Source of the DNA: Porphyra umbilicalis
Taxonomy: Eukaryota; Rhodophyta; Bangiophyceae; Bangiales; Bangiaceae
NCBI GenBank assembly: GCA_002049455.2
Contig: KV919037.1
Location: forward strand, 42,635-106,634
Reading direction: 5' to 3'
Length of the DNA: 64,000 bases
Part shown: piece by piece, positions 55,592 to 64,000 of the stretch
How positions within the stretch are numbered: the first letter of the stretch is position 1
Layout of the letters: every line of letters starts with the position of its first letter
Made by a program: the position numbers and the translations under genes
Notes under the pieces: generated by a model
Told to the model about the DNA's origin: nothing
What the model saw: only the letters and a program-made list of their open reading frames with translations
Database searches by the model: none

Positions 55592-57206
55592 ATGACGCAC
55601 CCGCCCACCGCTGCCCGCCGTGGCCGCCACGCGCCGCTCGCCCCCCCCGCCTGTTGCGGGTGGGTGCCGGGCTCGCTCCGGCGACGCGACGCCATGGCGG
55701 GTTCGCCACCCATCTCCACGCAAGGCGGAACGCTCTCCGCCGTCCTTTTCGACATGGACGGCACGCTCGTCGCCGGGGACGACCACCACGTGCGTTGGGC
55801 GGGGGGCTGCGACGGACTGGGGGGGGTGGCGGAGTGGGGCGGAGGGCCTTGACGCCGCGCTGCTGCCTGCGGGTTATCAAGTGGCGCGTGGACGGTCTGG
55901 GCTGACTCTGTCTCCAATGCAAATGTTTCTCTCTCTGGTCCTCAGCCGCTCTCGCTGCTGCTTTGTCGCGGTGGTCCCTTTCTCTGATGTCCCACCTTGG
56001 TCCCTGGTTCTCTCCTCCGTCGCAGTTTGAGGCATACGCGGATACGCTGCTCGAAATGGAGCCGCAGTTCAATGGTGGCAAGCGCATCACCCGCGAGTTT
56101 TACAACACCCGCATGAGCGGCCGCCAAAACCCCGTGCTCCTAGTACGCTGAGCGCGACAGTGTCTCGTCCAGGGGGACTTACGCGTGCTGGTATGCTGCG
56201 GGTACTGCGCACACTACAGAATGACCCCTTCCGCCCGCATGCTGACTGACCGCACTCCACCTCTATTCCTCCTCCCCTGTCACCGCCACTTCTTGCTTCT
56301 TTTTCGTCTCTGTGGCACGCTGGTACGCCCCCCTGCACCCCGCCTTCCCCCCCCCCCTCCACCTCCAAGAAAGAAATCATGCCCGACGTGTCCCCAGAGC
56401 GCGGCGTGGTCATTGCCGACACCAAGGAGCGGGCGTACATGCGCCGCACCGCCGGGGCGATCGAGGCGCTCGCCGGCGCGGCGGCGCTTCTCGACGTCCT
56501 TGCTGCCGCGGGGGTGCGGTTGGGGGTAGTCACCAACGCGCCGCGGGAGATCATGGAGCACACGCTCGGGGAGGCGGCGCTCCGCGACCGCTTTCCGGTC
56601 GTCATTGTCGGGGATGAGTGTGCGCGCGCCAAGCCGTTTCCCGACCCGTACGTGGACGGCTGCCGCGCGCTGGATGTGCAACCACGGGAGGTACGTGGCG
56701 CGTCGAGCGGGGGGGCGGAGTGATGAGCGTGCGGGGGAGACCCGGGACGGTGGGGGGCGCACATTGGCGGAATGAGCGAAGCGGCTGGAATTCGCGGGCT
56801 GGGCGTGGGCGGGCTGGATGAAGAGGGGGCGGGTGGCATGGCCCGGACTGGCGGCATGGGCGGTCGCCCCCCCCCACCTCGAACGTGAACGTCGGCGCAC
56901 GTGGTTCTGACGCCCCCGTCCCCTCGGTCGGCGCTGTCCCTCGGGCCTCGACGCGCTCCCTCCCACCCGCTCCCTGCTCGACACCAGGCCATTGCCTTTG
57001 AGGACTCCCCATCCGGGATCACGTCGGCGGTCGCGGCGGGCCTGCTCACGATTGGCGTCGGCACGGGCCACCCGCCGGCGACGCTCCTCGCCGCCGGCGC
57101 CGCGTTTGTCATCCACGACTACTATGACGAGCGGCTCGCGACGGTGCTCGGTTTGTGGTTGGGGGAGGGCGCCCGGTCGGCTGTGCTCGGCGCCGGCGCC
57201 CAGTGA
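55592..57206 (+). CDS. HAD-superfamily sugar-phosphatase (SGPP/beta-phosphoglucomutase-like), four exons
   Basis: Exons 55592-55789, 56026-56142, 56370-56690 and 56988-57206, all phase 0, with donors GTGCGT, GTACGC, GTACGT and acceptors CGCAG, CCAAG, CCAG. HAD motif I DMDGTL (nucleophile and acid/base Asp) is in exon 1; the cap region follows (FEAYADTLLEMEPQFNGGKR, then RMSGRQNPVLL). Motif II VVTNAPREIMEHTLGE and motif III Lys with DECARAKPFPDPYVDGCRAL are in exon 3; motif IV AFEDSPSGITSAVAAGLLTI is in exon 4. The C-terminus (FVIHDYYDERLATVLG) matches the plant SGPP-type enzyme closely. Likely a small phosphatase for sugar or polyol phosphates. The ATG at 55592 gives a 34-residue basic/Ala-rich extension before a second ATG at 55694; it could be an organelle-targeting peptide, or translation may start at the second. 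Confidence 0.92.
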
Positions 57207-57468
57207 CGCCTGTGGCATCGGATGTGTCGGGGTGAGGCGGGGGGGGGGCATCCAGCTGTCGCCACACGGCGTTGCTGCTCGCGACGGGCGCTTGTGTACC
57301 ACTTTTTGGGGGAGTCGGTGTTGTTTTATTTGCCCACGAGGGGCCCCCTCGTGTGGTCCCCCTCGGTCGGCTTTGCATGCCGGGGGGGACGGCGCCGCGG
57401 GTGCTTTATTTTACCTCACTTGCCCGGCACGACCCCCCCGCCCCCCCCCCTCCATCGTGCTACGCCGC
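57207..57468. other. short gap between convergent HAD and methyltransferase genes
   Basis: 3' flanks only; C runs at 57433-57450. No feature recognised. Confidence 0.4.
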
Positions 57469-58257
57469 TCAATCAGCTGCCGCCCGCCGCACGCCCGGCA
57501 GGTCAACGTCCGCGTACAACACATAGTTGCGCCACTTGTTGGGTTTGATGTGCCCATACTCGAGCGGGAACGCGGTGCGGCGGAGGCCCGGGAAGGCCCC
57601 CCGGAGGGCCGCGAGCAGCGGCCCCGCCTCGCGCCGCAGGTAGCCAATGAGGAGTTTGGTGCGGGCGCCGTCGCGCCCAACGGTCAGGTGCAGGATGGAC
57701 GCGACGAGCTGCTCGACCGAGACGGTAAAGAAGGGGGGATCCACGACCAGCACGCGCACCTGCCCGGCGCCCGCGTCATCGTCTGACGCCGAGCCGTCGG
57801 AACCGGTGCCGTCGCCGCTGCCGTCGTCGCCGCCGCGCAGCGGCAGCGGCGCGGTCATGTCCCAATATCGAAAGCCCGGCAGGTAGTCAAACCGGCGGTC
57901 AATGTCGAGCAGCGGCACGTCCCGGCGGGCGGCGCCCGGGGCGGTAAACCACGCGTGCGCGAGCGTCGGCGCGGCAAGGCACGTCGGCCCCCCCGTCGGC
58001 GCGGTCGCGGCGAGCAGGCGGCCGACCGTGGCGGTCGTCCAAAAGTACTGTTCGAGGTCCCGCCGCTCCCGGAATTGGACGGGCACGCGCGGCGGTCGCT
58101 GGTCGTCAGTGGCGGCGGCGCCGCCGCCACGGGGGGCACCGCCGTCGGGCAACGTTGAGGAGGTTTTGGCGCCGCCGCCGCCGTCGCGCCGGCGGTGGTG
58201 GGTGGGGCCGGCCGCCCGACGGAGCCGGCGGGGCTGCAAGAGGCCGTGGGGGCCCAT
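57469..58257 (-). CDS. N6-adenineMlase-family methyltransferase (EEF1AKMT1/ZCCHC4-like)
   Basis: 262 residues, ATG 58257-58255, TGA 57471-57469, one frame. Conserved elements: VQFRERRDLEQYFWTTATVG (family start, compare QFWYS), TCLAAPTLAHAWF (SAM-binding strand with C-x-A/G-x-P), PLLDIDRRFDYLPGFRYWDM, then the catalytic DPPF in VRVLVVDPPFFTVSVEQLVA, and RTKLLIGYLRREAGPLLAAL followed by KWRNYVLYADVDLP. A Gly/Asp/Ser insert lies between strands. Members methylate either lysine (eEF1A) or adenine in rRNA; DPPF alone does not decide. An N-terminal CCCH or zinc-knuckle unit, as in ZCCHC4, is absent, which favours the EEF1AKMT1-like group. Confidence 0.82.
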   Translation of the reverse strand: MGPHGLLQPRRLRRAAGPTHHRRRDGGGGAKTSSTLPDGGAPRGGGAAATDDQRPPRVPVQFRERRDLEQYFWTTATVGRLLAATAPTGGPTCLAAPTLAHAWFTAPGAARRDVPLLDIDRRFDYLPGFRYWDMTAPLPLRGGDDGSGDGTGSDGSASDDDAGAGQVRVLVVDPPFFTVSVEQLVASILHLTVGRDGARTKLLIGYLRREAGPLLAALRGAFPGLRRTAFPLEYGHIKPNKWRNYVLYADVDLPGVRRAAAD

Positions 58258-59367
58258 GGTCGCGGGTCGACGTGGGGCGTGTGTACCGACGGCGGCGGCT
58301 GGCGGCGGTGCGGAGAGTGGACGCGCGGTCGGCAGGGATAGAGGGAGCGCGGGGGTGGGCGGTGCGGCAAACGACTGACTGGTGCCTGACACAGTGGAGC
58401 GGCGGCAGCGCCACGTGCCCCGGCTTTAATGCGCCCCGTGGTTCGCGGGTGTGCCAGACGGGGCGGCGCCGAGGAGCAGCTGCTCGGCCCGCCCGCGTAG
58501 TAGCCTCGCAGTCACGCAGCCACGACGTCGTCTGTCGTCAAGCCGCGCTGGCCAGCGCAGGCGGGCTGGCGGCCCAAATGCAACAAATCAGGGACTCGGA
58601 GCGATCGATATGAAGGGGATACAGAGGTACAAATCTTGCTCTGGAACAACAAGTGGGCACATATAAATGCTTCATCTGAACATGAACGGTACCCCATCAT
58701 GGCGATCATGGCATGATAAAGAGGAGACACCTTTCCCCGATAGCCGTGATGTGTCTGGGAGACATTGCTTTTCTGGCTCTGAGGAAAGGAGGGCGCGATG
58801 AGTCACGGGCAGCCGGCGTGCGCGTGTGCCTCGTCCTCCTAAAAGTGGGTCAAATGATGAGATCTTTGAAAACTAAAGTACAAACACCAGAGTACGTACT
58901 GCCATGGATCACAGTTCTCTAAATGTCCTAATTGTTTGATGGACCCCGTCGATGCATCCGGGCTCTGACTGTCGGTGTTGTATGACTTCGAGGCATCGGT
59001 GTGCCGGGCTCCCCACGGCGTGGCCGGCGCTGACCTCTGACTGTGGGGGCGGTAGGTGTTGGCGTGGGGTGATTGCAACCTCTCCCTTGTGTGCGGAGGA
59101 CGGCAGCTTGCATCGATTGGATTGGTAGAGAGGGTGTGTGGCGGGCGCCGCCGACTCCGCCGCCGCTGTGGAAGAGGCGCGGCCGGCGCAGAGCCGTCAC
59201 AACAGGGATGGCGGCCTTGCGAGAGGCGCCCCAGACCGCGGATGTGGGTTCTCTATCCAACAGCCGTCTGTCGTATCGACACGGCCGTACGTAGTCGGTC
59301 TGGGCACACCCACATCCACTCTTGCCGTCTCTGCTACCCGCCATCCACGTGATACGCGCCGGTCTCC
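58258..59367. other. intergenic between divergent methyltransferase and secreted-protein genes
   Basis: 1.1 kb with lower GC around 58570-58930. No gene or RNA feature recognised. Confidence 0.4.
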
Positions 59368-60213
59368 ATGGCCACCCGCGCCCTGGTCGCTCGCCTGTGG
59401 TGGGCCGCCGCCATCGCCGTTGTAGTAGCGGGCGTGACCGCCACCGACACCGGCGCTCCCTCCGCTTCCGTCGTTCATGCGTCCCCGCCCCCACTTCCCG
59501 CGGCGATGCGCCCCTTTACTGCCGACGATTTTGGGGCGACCTTCACCAAGTACGCGGGCCGCTCCGTGTCCATCCACACGGGCGCGTGTCCCGCCACGGA
59601 GCTGCGCTTTGGTCTGGCCATTCCCCAATCCCCCGGAGTGTATGCCATCCCGCACAGCGCCACGTTCCTGAACGGCATCCCTTGTGGACAGGGCGACATC
59701 TCCAACGCAGAAGATGTGGCCTTTGAGCTCCGCTATTCGTACTTCACGGTTGTCGTCGCGGCACCACTGCTGGAGACCGAGGCCAAAGCCACGGTCGCCG
59801 GCGTGCTGGACGTGTACAAGGCGGTGACTATGAACAAGCTCGTCGCCGCGGGCAAGGACATCACTGGCTCCCAGTCGGACGTCATGGTCGGCTACCCGCG
59901 GAAGAACTTGAAGACTGTCCGGGAGGACCGCCGCTACAACCGCGGAACCGTGTTCTTCTTCAGCGCGTCGGACGGGCAGGCGCTGGCGTCGGCGGGCGTG
60001 GCGGGCGTGCGCATCGAGCAGAGTCAGCCGTTTGTCATTTCCGTCAACCCCCAAATCTGCATGTACACGGCGCCCACGCGCGCGGCAGTCAGCGGTGGCG
60101 CGGACGCGTTGCGCGCTGCGCGGCAGAGCAGCGAGCCGGGCAACGCCGATGCGGCGGCAGTGGCGTCGGCGGCCGAGCACCTGCACGGGCGGCGCGTGCA
60201 GTCGCGCCCGTGA
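59368..60213 (+). CDS. secreted or vacuolar protein of unknown function
   Basis: 281 residues, ATG 59368, TGA 60211-60213, one frame. Residues 1-26 are a signal peptide (basic MATRALVAR, then WWAAAIAVVVAGVTA). The mature part is a balanced globular sequence with less Ala bias than its neighbours: FTADDFGATFTKYAGRSVSI, TELRFGLAIPQSPGVYAIPH, FELRYSYFTVVVAAPLLETE, RRYNRGTVFFFSASDGQALA. Cysteines occur in GACPAT, GIPCGQG and QICMY. The last 45 residues are Ala/Ser-rich and probably disordered. No family recognised; may be lineage-specific. Confidence 0.75.
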   Translation: MATRALVARLWWAAAIAVVVAGVTATDTGAPSASVVHASPPPLPAAMRPFTADDFGATFTKYAGRSVSIHTGACPATELRFGLAIPQSPGVYAIPHSATFLNGIPCGQGDISNAEDVAFELRYSYFTVVVAAPLLETEAKATVAGVLDVYKAVTMNKLVAAGKDITGSQSDVMVGYPRKNLKTVREDRRYNRGTVFFFSASDGQALASAGVAGVRIEQSQPFVISVNPQICMYTAPTRAAVSGGADALRAARQSSEPGNADAAAVASAAEHLHGRRVQSRP

Positions 60214-60649
60214 GATTTGCCCCAGGGGTGGTGCATCGACAGGTAGGGGGCGAGTCGTTGCTGTGGTGCTCTGACGCGAATGTAGTTTAGGTCAGCTACA
60301 AGCGGGTGTGCGAAGGGGTACGGACGCGCATCAAACGCAAACACAGCCGAGCAGTTCCTGTGTGTCTCTCCGATTCCGCGGATCAGCTGCCAAGTGGATT
60401 GGCCTTGGTGGTGCCCAACGGGCGCGCCCGGTTCAACCATCTGCGCAGACAGCGGTCGGGCCCAACCAGCGACCGCGCCCGAATCCTGCCAGCGCGCCGT
60501 TCTGTCGCAGCTCCACCGTCTTTCCTCCTCCCGCGCCGCTGCCCGTCGCTCCGATCCCGTCCGACGTTGCGCCCGCCCCGCTTCCTCCCTCGATCGGTGC
60601 GGCGCTCCCCCTTCACGCCTGCTCCCCACGTCGCTTCACCGGCGCGACG
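60214..60649. other. intergenic / 5' leader of the UBL gene
   Basis: In frame with the UBL start but no ATG in that frame before 60650; no separate gene recognised. Confidence 0.4.
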
Positions 60650-61545
60650 ATGGGGACCCCCCCAAGCGCACCAGGCGCCGCGGCTGGCGCCTCCCCCCCT
60701 CCCCCCGCGGCCGCCCCCTTCCACCTGCGCCTTCGCCTTCCCGGTGGGGCGTCGACCACCCTCACGGGCCTGTCGCCGGCCTCCCCCGTGTCGGCGCTTA
60801 CCGCCGCCGTCGCGGCGGCGCTGCCGTCCCCCCCCCCCGCCCCGTCCCCGTCCGACGGCGGCGGCGGCGCTGACGCCGGCACTGCCGGCACTGCTGCCGC
60901 CGGCCCGACGCTGCTCGTCGGCTTCCCGCCGGTGCCCCTGGCGCTGGCCCCCTCCGCCGCCGTCGGCACCGCCCTCCGCCACGGGGACCTGCTGACGGTC
61001 GTGCCGGTGGGCGGGCTGCCGCCCCGCCGGCCGGGGGGGGGGGTGCCGCCACACGAGGGCGGGGCGGCCGTGCCGGCGGCAGCGGCGGCGGCGGCAGCGC
61101 CACCCCCAAACGCAAGCCGCCGCGGACCACCCGTGGCGGCGTCGGCGGCGGCGGCAGCGGCGGCGGCGGCGGCGGCAGCAGCAGCATGGGCGGCGCCCCC
61201 GCCGCCGGCTCGGACGAGGCGACGGCGGCGGCCATCCGCTCCTTCCTCACTGGCGACAGCAGCCGGTCCGACCTCCTCGGCGGCGTCGGCGTGGACGTGG
61301 CCGCGGCGGCTGCCGGCGGCGGCGGCGGCCGCGGCAAGGCCCTCCGCGGGGCGCTGGCCAAGGCGCTCGCCGCCCGCGCGCGGGCGGCGGCGGGGGAGGC
61401 CCGCCACGCGGCGGTCATGGCCGGCCGCTATGAGCTGCTGCCCGGCGCTGGGCGGTCCACGGCGTCGGCAGACGTGAGCTTCCGCGTGCGGTGGAAGGAG
61501 CTCGGCCGCCGCAAGTGGACCGAGGAGCCGGCCGCGCCCGGCGGT

Positions 61546-61576
<31 letters not shown>

Positions 61577-62066
61577 ACGCCGAGGTCGGTGGCGAATTCC
61601 AAGCGTATGGGGAGGACGTGCTCGCGGGCGTCCTCGAGTCGGTCCTCGCGTCGGGGCCCGACGCGGCGCGGCAGCTGCAGCCGGCGGACTTGGCGCGCGT
61701 CAGCCCGCGGCTGTTTTGGAATCTGGTGCGCGTCGGCGACGCGGCCGCCGCGGCTGCCGCCGCGTCGGTGGGGGGGGGGGGGGGGGGCGACGGCGGGGAG
61801 CGCCTCGAGGCGACGCTCCGGCGGCTGGTGCCCGGCGCGGATTGGGCGGCGCTCTGGGGGCGCCGCCGCGTGTTGAGTGCCAAGGCGCAGGCGGCGGCCG
61901 AGGCGGCCACCGTGGGGGGGGGGACGACGAGGACGACGACGGGGGGGGCGGGCGGCGGTCCAAGCGGCGGCGTCGGGGGTCGGGGGGGGGGCTGCCGCCC
62001 ACGCCTAATGCTAGGTGGAGCGGGGATGCGCGCCAGGACGGTGACGACGGCGGTGCTTGTGTCGAG
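60650..62066 (+). CDS. OTU1-like ubiquitin-like domain protein with conserved non-OTU C-terminus
   Basis: ATG at 60650. The first about 130 residues form a ubiquitin-like domain resembling the N-terminus of OTU1/YOD1: FHLRLRLPGGASTTLTGLSP, then LLVGFPPVPLALAPS, and LRHGDLLTVVPVGG. A G run near 61032-61044 shifts the frame; the next frame has a basic stretch (ATPKRKPPRTTRGG), a helical block (ATAAAIRSFLTGDSSRSDLL), VSFRVRWKELGRRKWTEEP, an acidic run, and EDVLAGVLESVLASGPDAA with PADLARVSPRLFWNLVRVG and PGADWAALWGRRRVLSAKAQ. No OTU protease motif is seen. A further shift at 61915-61923 leads to an acidic-plus-KRRRR segment, and the exon appears to end at a donor GAG/GTGAGC (62066/62067) inside the first copy of a 179-bp array. 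The last exon was not found. Confidence 0.62.
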
Positions 62067-62850
62067 GTGAGCGCCATGCACTCGTCGCCGCCGCCGCCCG
62101 TGCGTAGGGCCGACTTTGTGGTACCACACGGTGCGGTCCAAGCGGCGGCGTCGGGGGTCGGGGGGGGGGGCTGCCGCCCACGCCTAATGCTAGGTGGAGC
62201 GGGGATGCGCGCCAGGACGGTGACGACGGCGGTGCTTGTGTCGAGGTGAGCGCCATGCACTCGTCGCCGCCGCCGCCCGTGCGTAGGGCCGACTTTGTGG
62301 TACCACACGGTGCGGTCCAAGCGGCGGCGTCGGGGGTCGGGGGGGGGGGCTGCCGCCCACGCCTAATGCTAGGTGGAGCGGGGATGCGCGCCAGGACGGT
62401 GACGACGGCGGTGCTTGTGTCGAGGTGAGCGCCATGCACTCGTCGCCGCCGCCGCCCGTGCGTAGGGCCGACTTTGTGGTACCACACGGTGCGGTCCAAG
62501 CGGCGGCGTCGGGGGTCGGGGGGGGGGGCTGCCGCCCACGCCTAATGCTAGGTGGAGCGGGGATGCGCGCCAGGACGGTGACGACGGCGGTGCTTGTGTC
62601 GAGGTGAGCGCCATGCACTCGTCGCCGCCGCCGCCCGTGCGTAGGGCCGACTTTGTGGTACCACACGGTGCGGTCCAAGCGGCGGCGTCGGGGGTCGGGG
62701 GGGGGGGCTGCCGCCCACGCCTAATGCTAGGTGGAGCGGGGATGCGCGCCAGGACGGTGACGACGGCGGTGCTTGTGTCGAGGTGAGCGCCATGCACTCG
62801 TCGCCGCCGCCGCCCGTGCGTAGGGCTGACCGTGTGGTACCACACGGCGG
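61957..62850. repeat. 179-bp tandem repeat, nearly identical copies, about five
   Basis: GTGAGCGCCATGCACTCG occurs at 62067, 62246, 62425, 62604 and 62783, exactly 179 bases apart. Copies look identical except that the last diverges after about 62825 (GGGCTGACCGTGTGG). 179 is not a multiple of three. Each unit carries the splice-donor-like CGAG/GTGAGC and a G run of 10-11. The near-identity indicates recent expansion or homogenisation. Confidence 0.97.
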
Positions 62851-62958
62851 TCGTCGATGCGAAAAGCCGGCCGGTATGGTATTGCCACCCCGGCGTCGCT
62901 CATTGCTCTGCTTGCAAGTTGCCGTTACGCGCCCACCCCTCCCCCCCCCCCCCCCCCT
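62851..62958. other. short spacer with C run between the 179-bp array and ATM
   Basis: Contains a long C run (62942-62957) directly after the ATM stop codon on the minus strand, where it reads as a G run. Confidence 0.5.
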
Positions 62959-64000
62959 CTACAGAAACATGAGCCACCCAATGTACATGGGCGCCAAGTT
63001 TTCCAACGCCGTCGCCTCCTCCACCAGCAGCGCCACGTGGTTGGGCACCGACAGCGCGACGCGCTCGTGGACGCCGTCGAGCTTTTCTGCCATGCGCGTC
63101 AGCACGGACCGCGCGGCGGTGCTCGCGTCCGCGTCCGACCCGCCGAGCGCGCCCGTCGCCGCGCCGACTTCGGCCGCGTTGAGCGCCGGGTGGCCGCCAC
63201 CGCCGCCGTCGCCACCGTCCTCGTCATCGACCGACGCGTCTGGGTCCTCGTCGAGGAGCAGCAGCTCCTCCTGCGCCGCCGCGGCGGCAGCGGCCGCGGC
63301 GGCGGCCGCCGCCGCGCTGCTGCGGCGCCCCCCCCCCGACTTGCGCGACGACGCGAGCGCTTCCGTGTGTTTGGCGAGCACCTTGGCCGGCGCGGACGCC
63401 CAGTGGAAGAGCGGATCGTGGAGAAACACCTCAATGACCGTCAGCAGCGCGTCCGCATTCGCCCGCATCACCCGCATCGTCACTTCGGCGCAGCGGCGAA
63501 AGGCGCCGTCGGTGCCGAGGACGCCGAGGCCGTCGACCAAATCCCGCGTCATCCGAAAGGGCACCCGCTCGGGGGTGCGGAGGAGCTTCCCCTGATCAAA
63601 CGTCACCCCGAGGTCAATGTGCACGAGCTCCGCCGTCTGCAAGTCGACGAGGATGTTGCTGCTGTGGCGGTCGCCAATGCCCGCCACGTAGCCGACGATC
63701 GAGTTGACGGCGAGGGAGCGCGCGTACGCGAGGCGGCGCTCAAACCAGTCGGGCGGACTCGGCCACCGCTCCGTCACAAAGTGCCGCATGACCGGCGGGA
63801 AGGCCTTGTAGACGGCGCGGAGTTGGCGCACCTGCATCGGCAGGGACGCCTTTTCGACTTTGCGCATGTGGGCCATGGCGACCATGTGGGTGACCCCGTT
63901 GGTCGAGTAGCGCCCGTGCGCGCCGCCGGCCGCGTCGCCGGCGAGCCAGTTAAACAGGGGCGTCGTGCCCGACACGAATTGGAGGACGCCCGCAACGGCG
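62959..64000 (-). CDS. ATM: ATM serine/threonine kinase, C-terminal part (cut by window edge)
   Basis: PIKK-family DNA-damage kinase. The open frame enters from the window's right edge (GVLQFVSGTTPLFNWL, the ATM kinase N-lobe/C-lobe link) and ends at TAG 62961-62959. The catalytic loop is GYVAGIGDRHSSNILVD, with HIDLGVTFDQGKLLRTPERV as the Mg-binding DLG and activation loop, then PFRMTRDLVDGLGVLGTDGA and FRRCAEVTMRVMRANADALL, as in ATM rather than ATR, DNA-PK or TOR. A spacer with Ala and Asp/Glu runs includes GHPALNAAEV, matching the ATM PIKK regulatory region. The FATC domain closes it: VALSVPNHVALLVEEATALE and ending APMYIGWLMFL. Convergent with the UBL gene; the stop is only 130 bases from the 179-bp array. 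Confidence 0.93.
   Translation of the reverse strand, partial: AVAGVLQFVSGTTPLFNWLAGDAAGGAHGRYSTNGVTHMVAMAHMRKVEKASLPMQVRQLRAVYKAFPPVMRHFVTERWPSPPDWFERRLAYARSLAVNSIVGYVAGIGDRHSSNILVDLQTAELVHIDLGVTFDQGKLLRTPERVPFRMTRDLVDGLGVLGTDGAFRRCAEVTMRVMRANADALLTVIEVFLHDPLFHWASAPAKVLAKHTEALASSRKSGGGRRSSAAAAAAAAAAAAAAQEELLLLDEDPDASVDDEDGGDGGGGGHPALNAAEVGAATGALGGSDADASTAARSVLTRMAEKLDGVHERVALSVPNHVALLVEEATALENLAPMYIGWLMFL

Noticed and set aside
62246-62786. Repeated 60-codon open frames
   Set aside because: Each is one unit of the 179-bp array; not independent genes.
62942-62964. Strong plus-strand splice acceptor (long C run then CTACAG) as last-exon start for the UBL gene
   Set aside because: The following sequence is the ATM C-terminal coding region read antisense and has no protein-like features; the C run is just the G run after the ATM stop.

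Overview
This is a 64 kb window of nuclear DNA from a very GC-rich eukaryote. The evidence is spliceosomal introns (GT..AG, with donors such as GTACGT, GTGAGT and GTAAGT), eukaryote-only proteins (TFIIIC largest subunit, APC4, ATM, p24/TMED, glutaminyl cyclase) and a Pol III tRNA gene. Extreme third-position G/C, proteins swollen with Ala/Gly/Pro runs, few introns, and a tRNA with an extra intron outside the anticodon loop together suggest a red alga of the Porphyra/Pyropia kind. That last step is inference; another GC-rich alga is not excluded.

Layout. 76-9980 (+): one huge gene for the B-block-binding subunit of TFIIIC, read in several frames that switch at long G or C runs. 10423-10578 (+): tRNA-Arg(UCU) with two introns. 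10.6-16.8 kb: lower-GC accessory DNA with a zinc-knuckle gene (11577-12953), a duplicated exon-like segment and a 116-bp tandem repeat. 17.2-17.9 kb: zinc-ribbon protein. 18.3-19.7 kb (-): three-exon p24/TMED cargo receptor. 20.6-20.75 kb: two abutting perfect palindromes. 21.3-22.1 kb (+): AIM24-family protein. 22.9-25.1 kb (-): unknown one-pass membrane protein. 26.3-28.8 kb (-): APC4, divergent from a glutaminyl-peptide cyclotransferase at 29.3-30.7 kb (+). 32.9-35.4 kb (-): coiled-coil protein. 38.2-43.7 kb (-): F-box/C2H2 protein with a long array of SUMO-consensus-like repeats. 44.7-52 kb: repeat-rich block with foldback hairpins, a minisatellite, a Plavaka/KDZ-like transposase (-) and a divergent two-exon gene. 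53.2-55.0 kb (+): Golgi fucosyltransferase-like protein. 55.6-57.2 kb (+): four-exon HAD phosphatase. 57.5-58.3 kb (-): N6-adenineMlase-family methyltransferase. 59.4-60.2 kb (+): secreted protein of unknown function. 60.65-62.07 kb (+): OTU1-like ubiquitin-like domain protein running into a 179-bp tandem array. 62.96-64.0 kb (-): C-terminal end of ATM kinase, cut by the window edge.

The genes do not form a pathway; they are housekeeping genes separated by accessory DNA. The recurring feature is that several long genes (TFIIIC, APC4, QC, F-box, UBL, zinc ribbon) lose frame exactly at G/C homopolymers of about 8 or more while homology continues in the next frame. This looks like assembly or sequencing length error in homopolymers, or real slippage. 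Shorter genes without such runs (p24, AIM24, HAD, ATM end, methyltransferase, fucosyltransferase-like) read cleanly.
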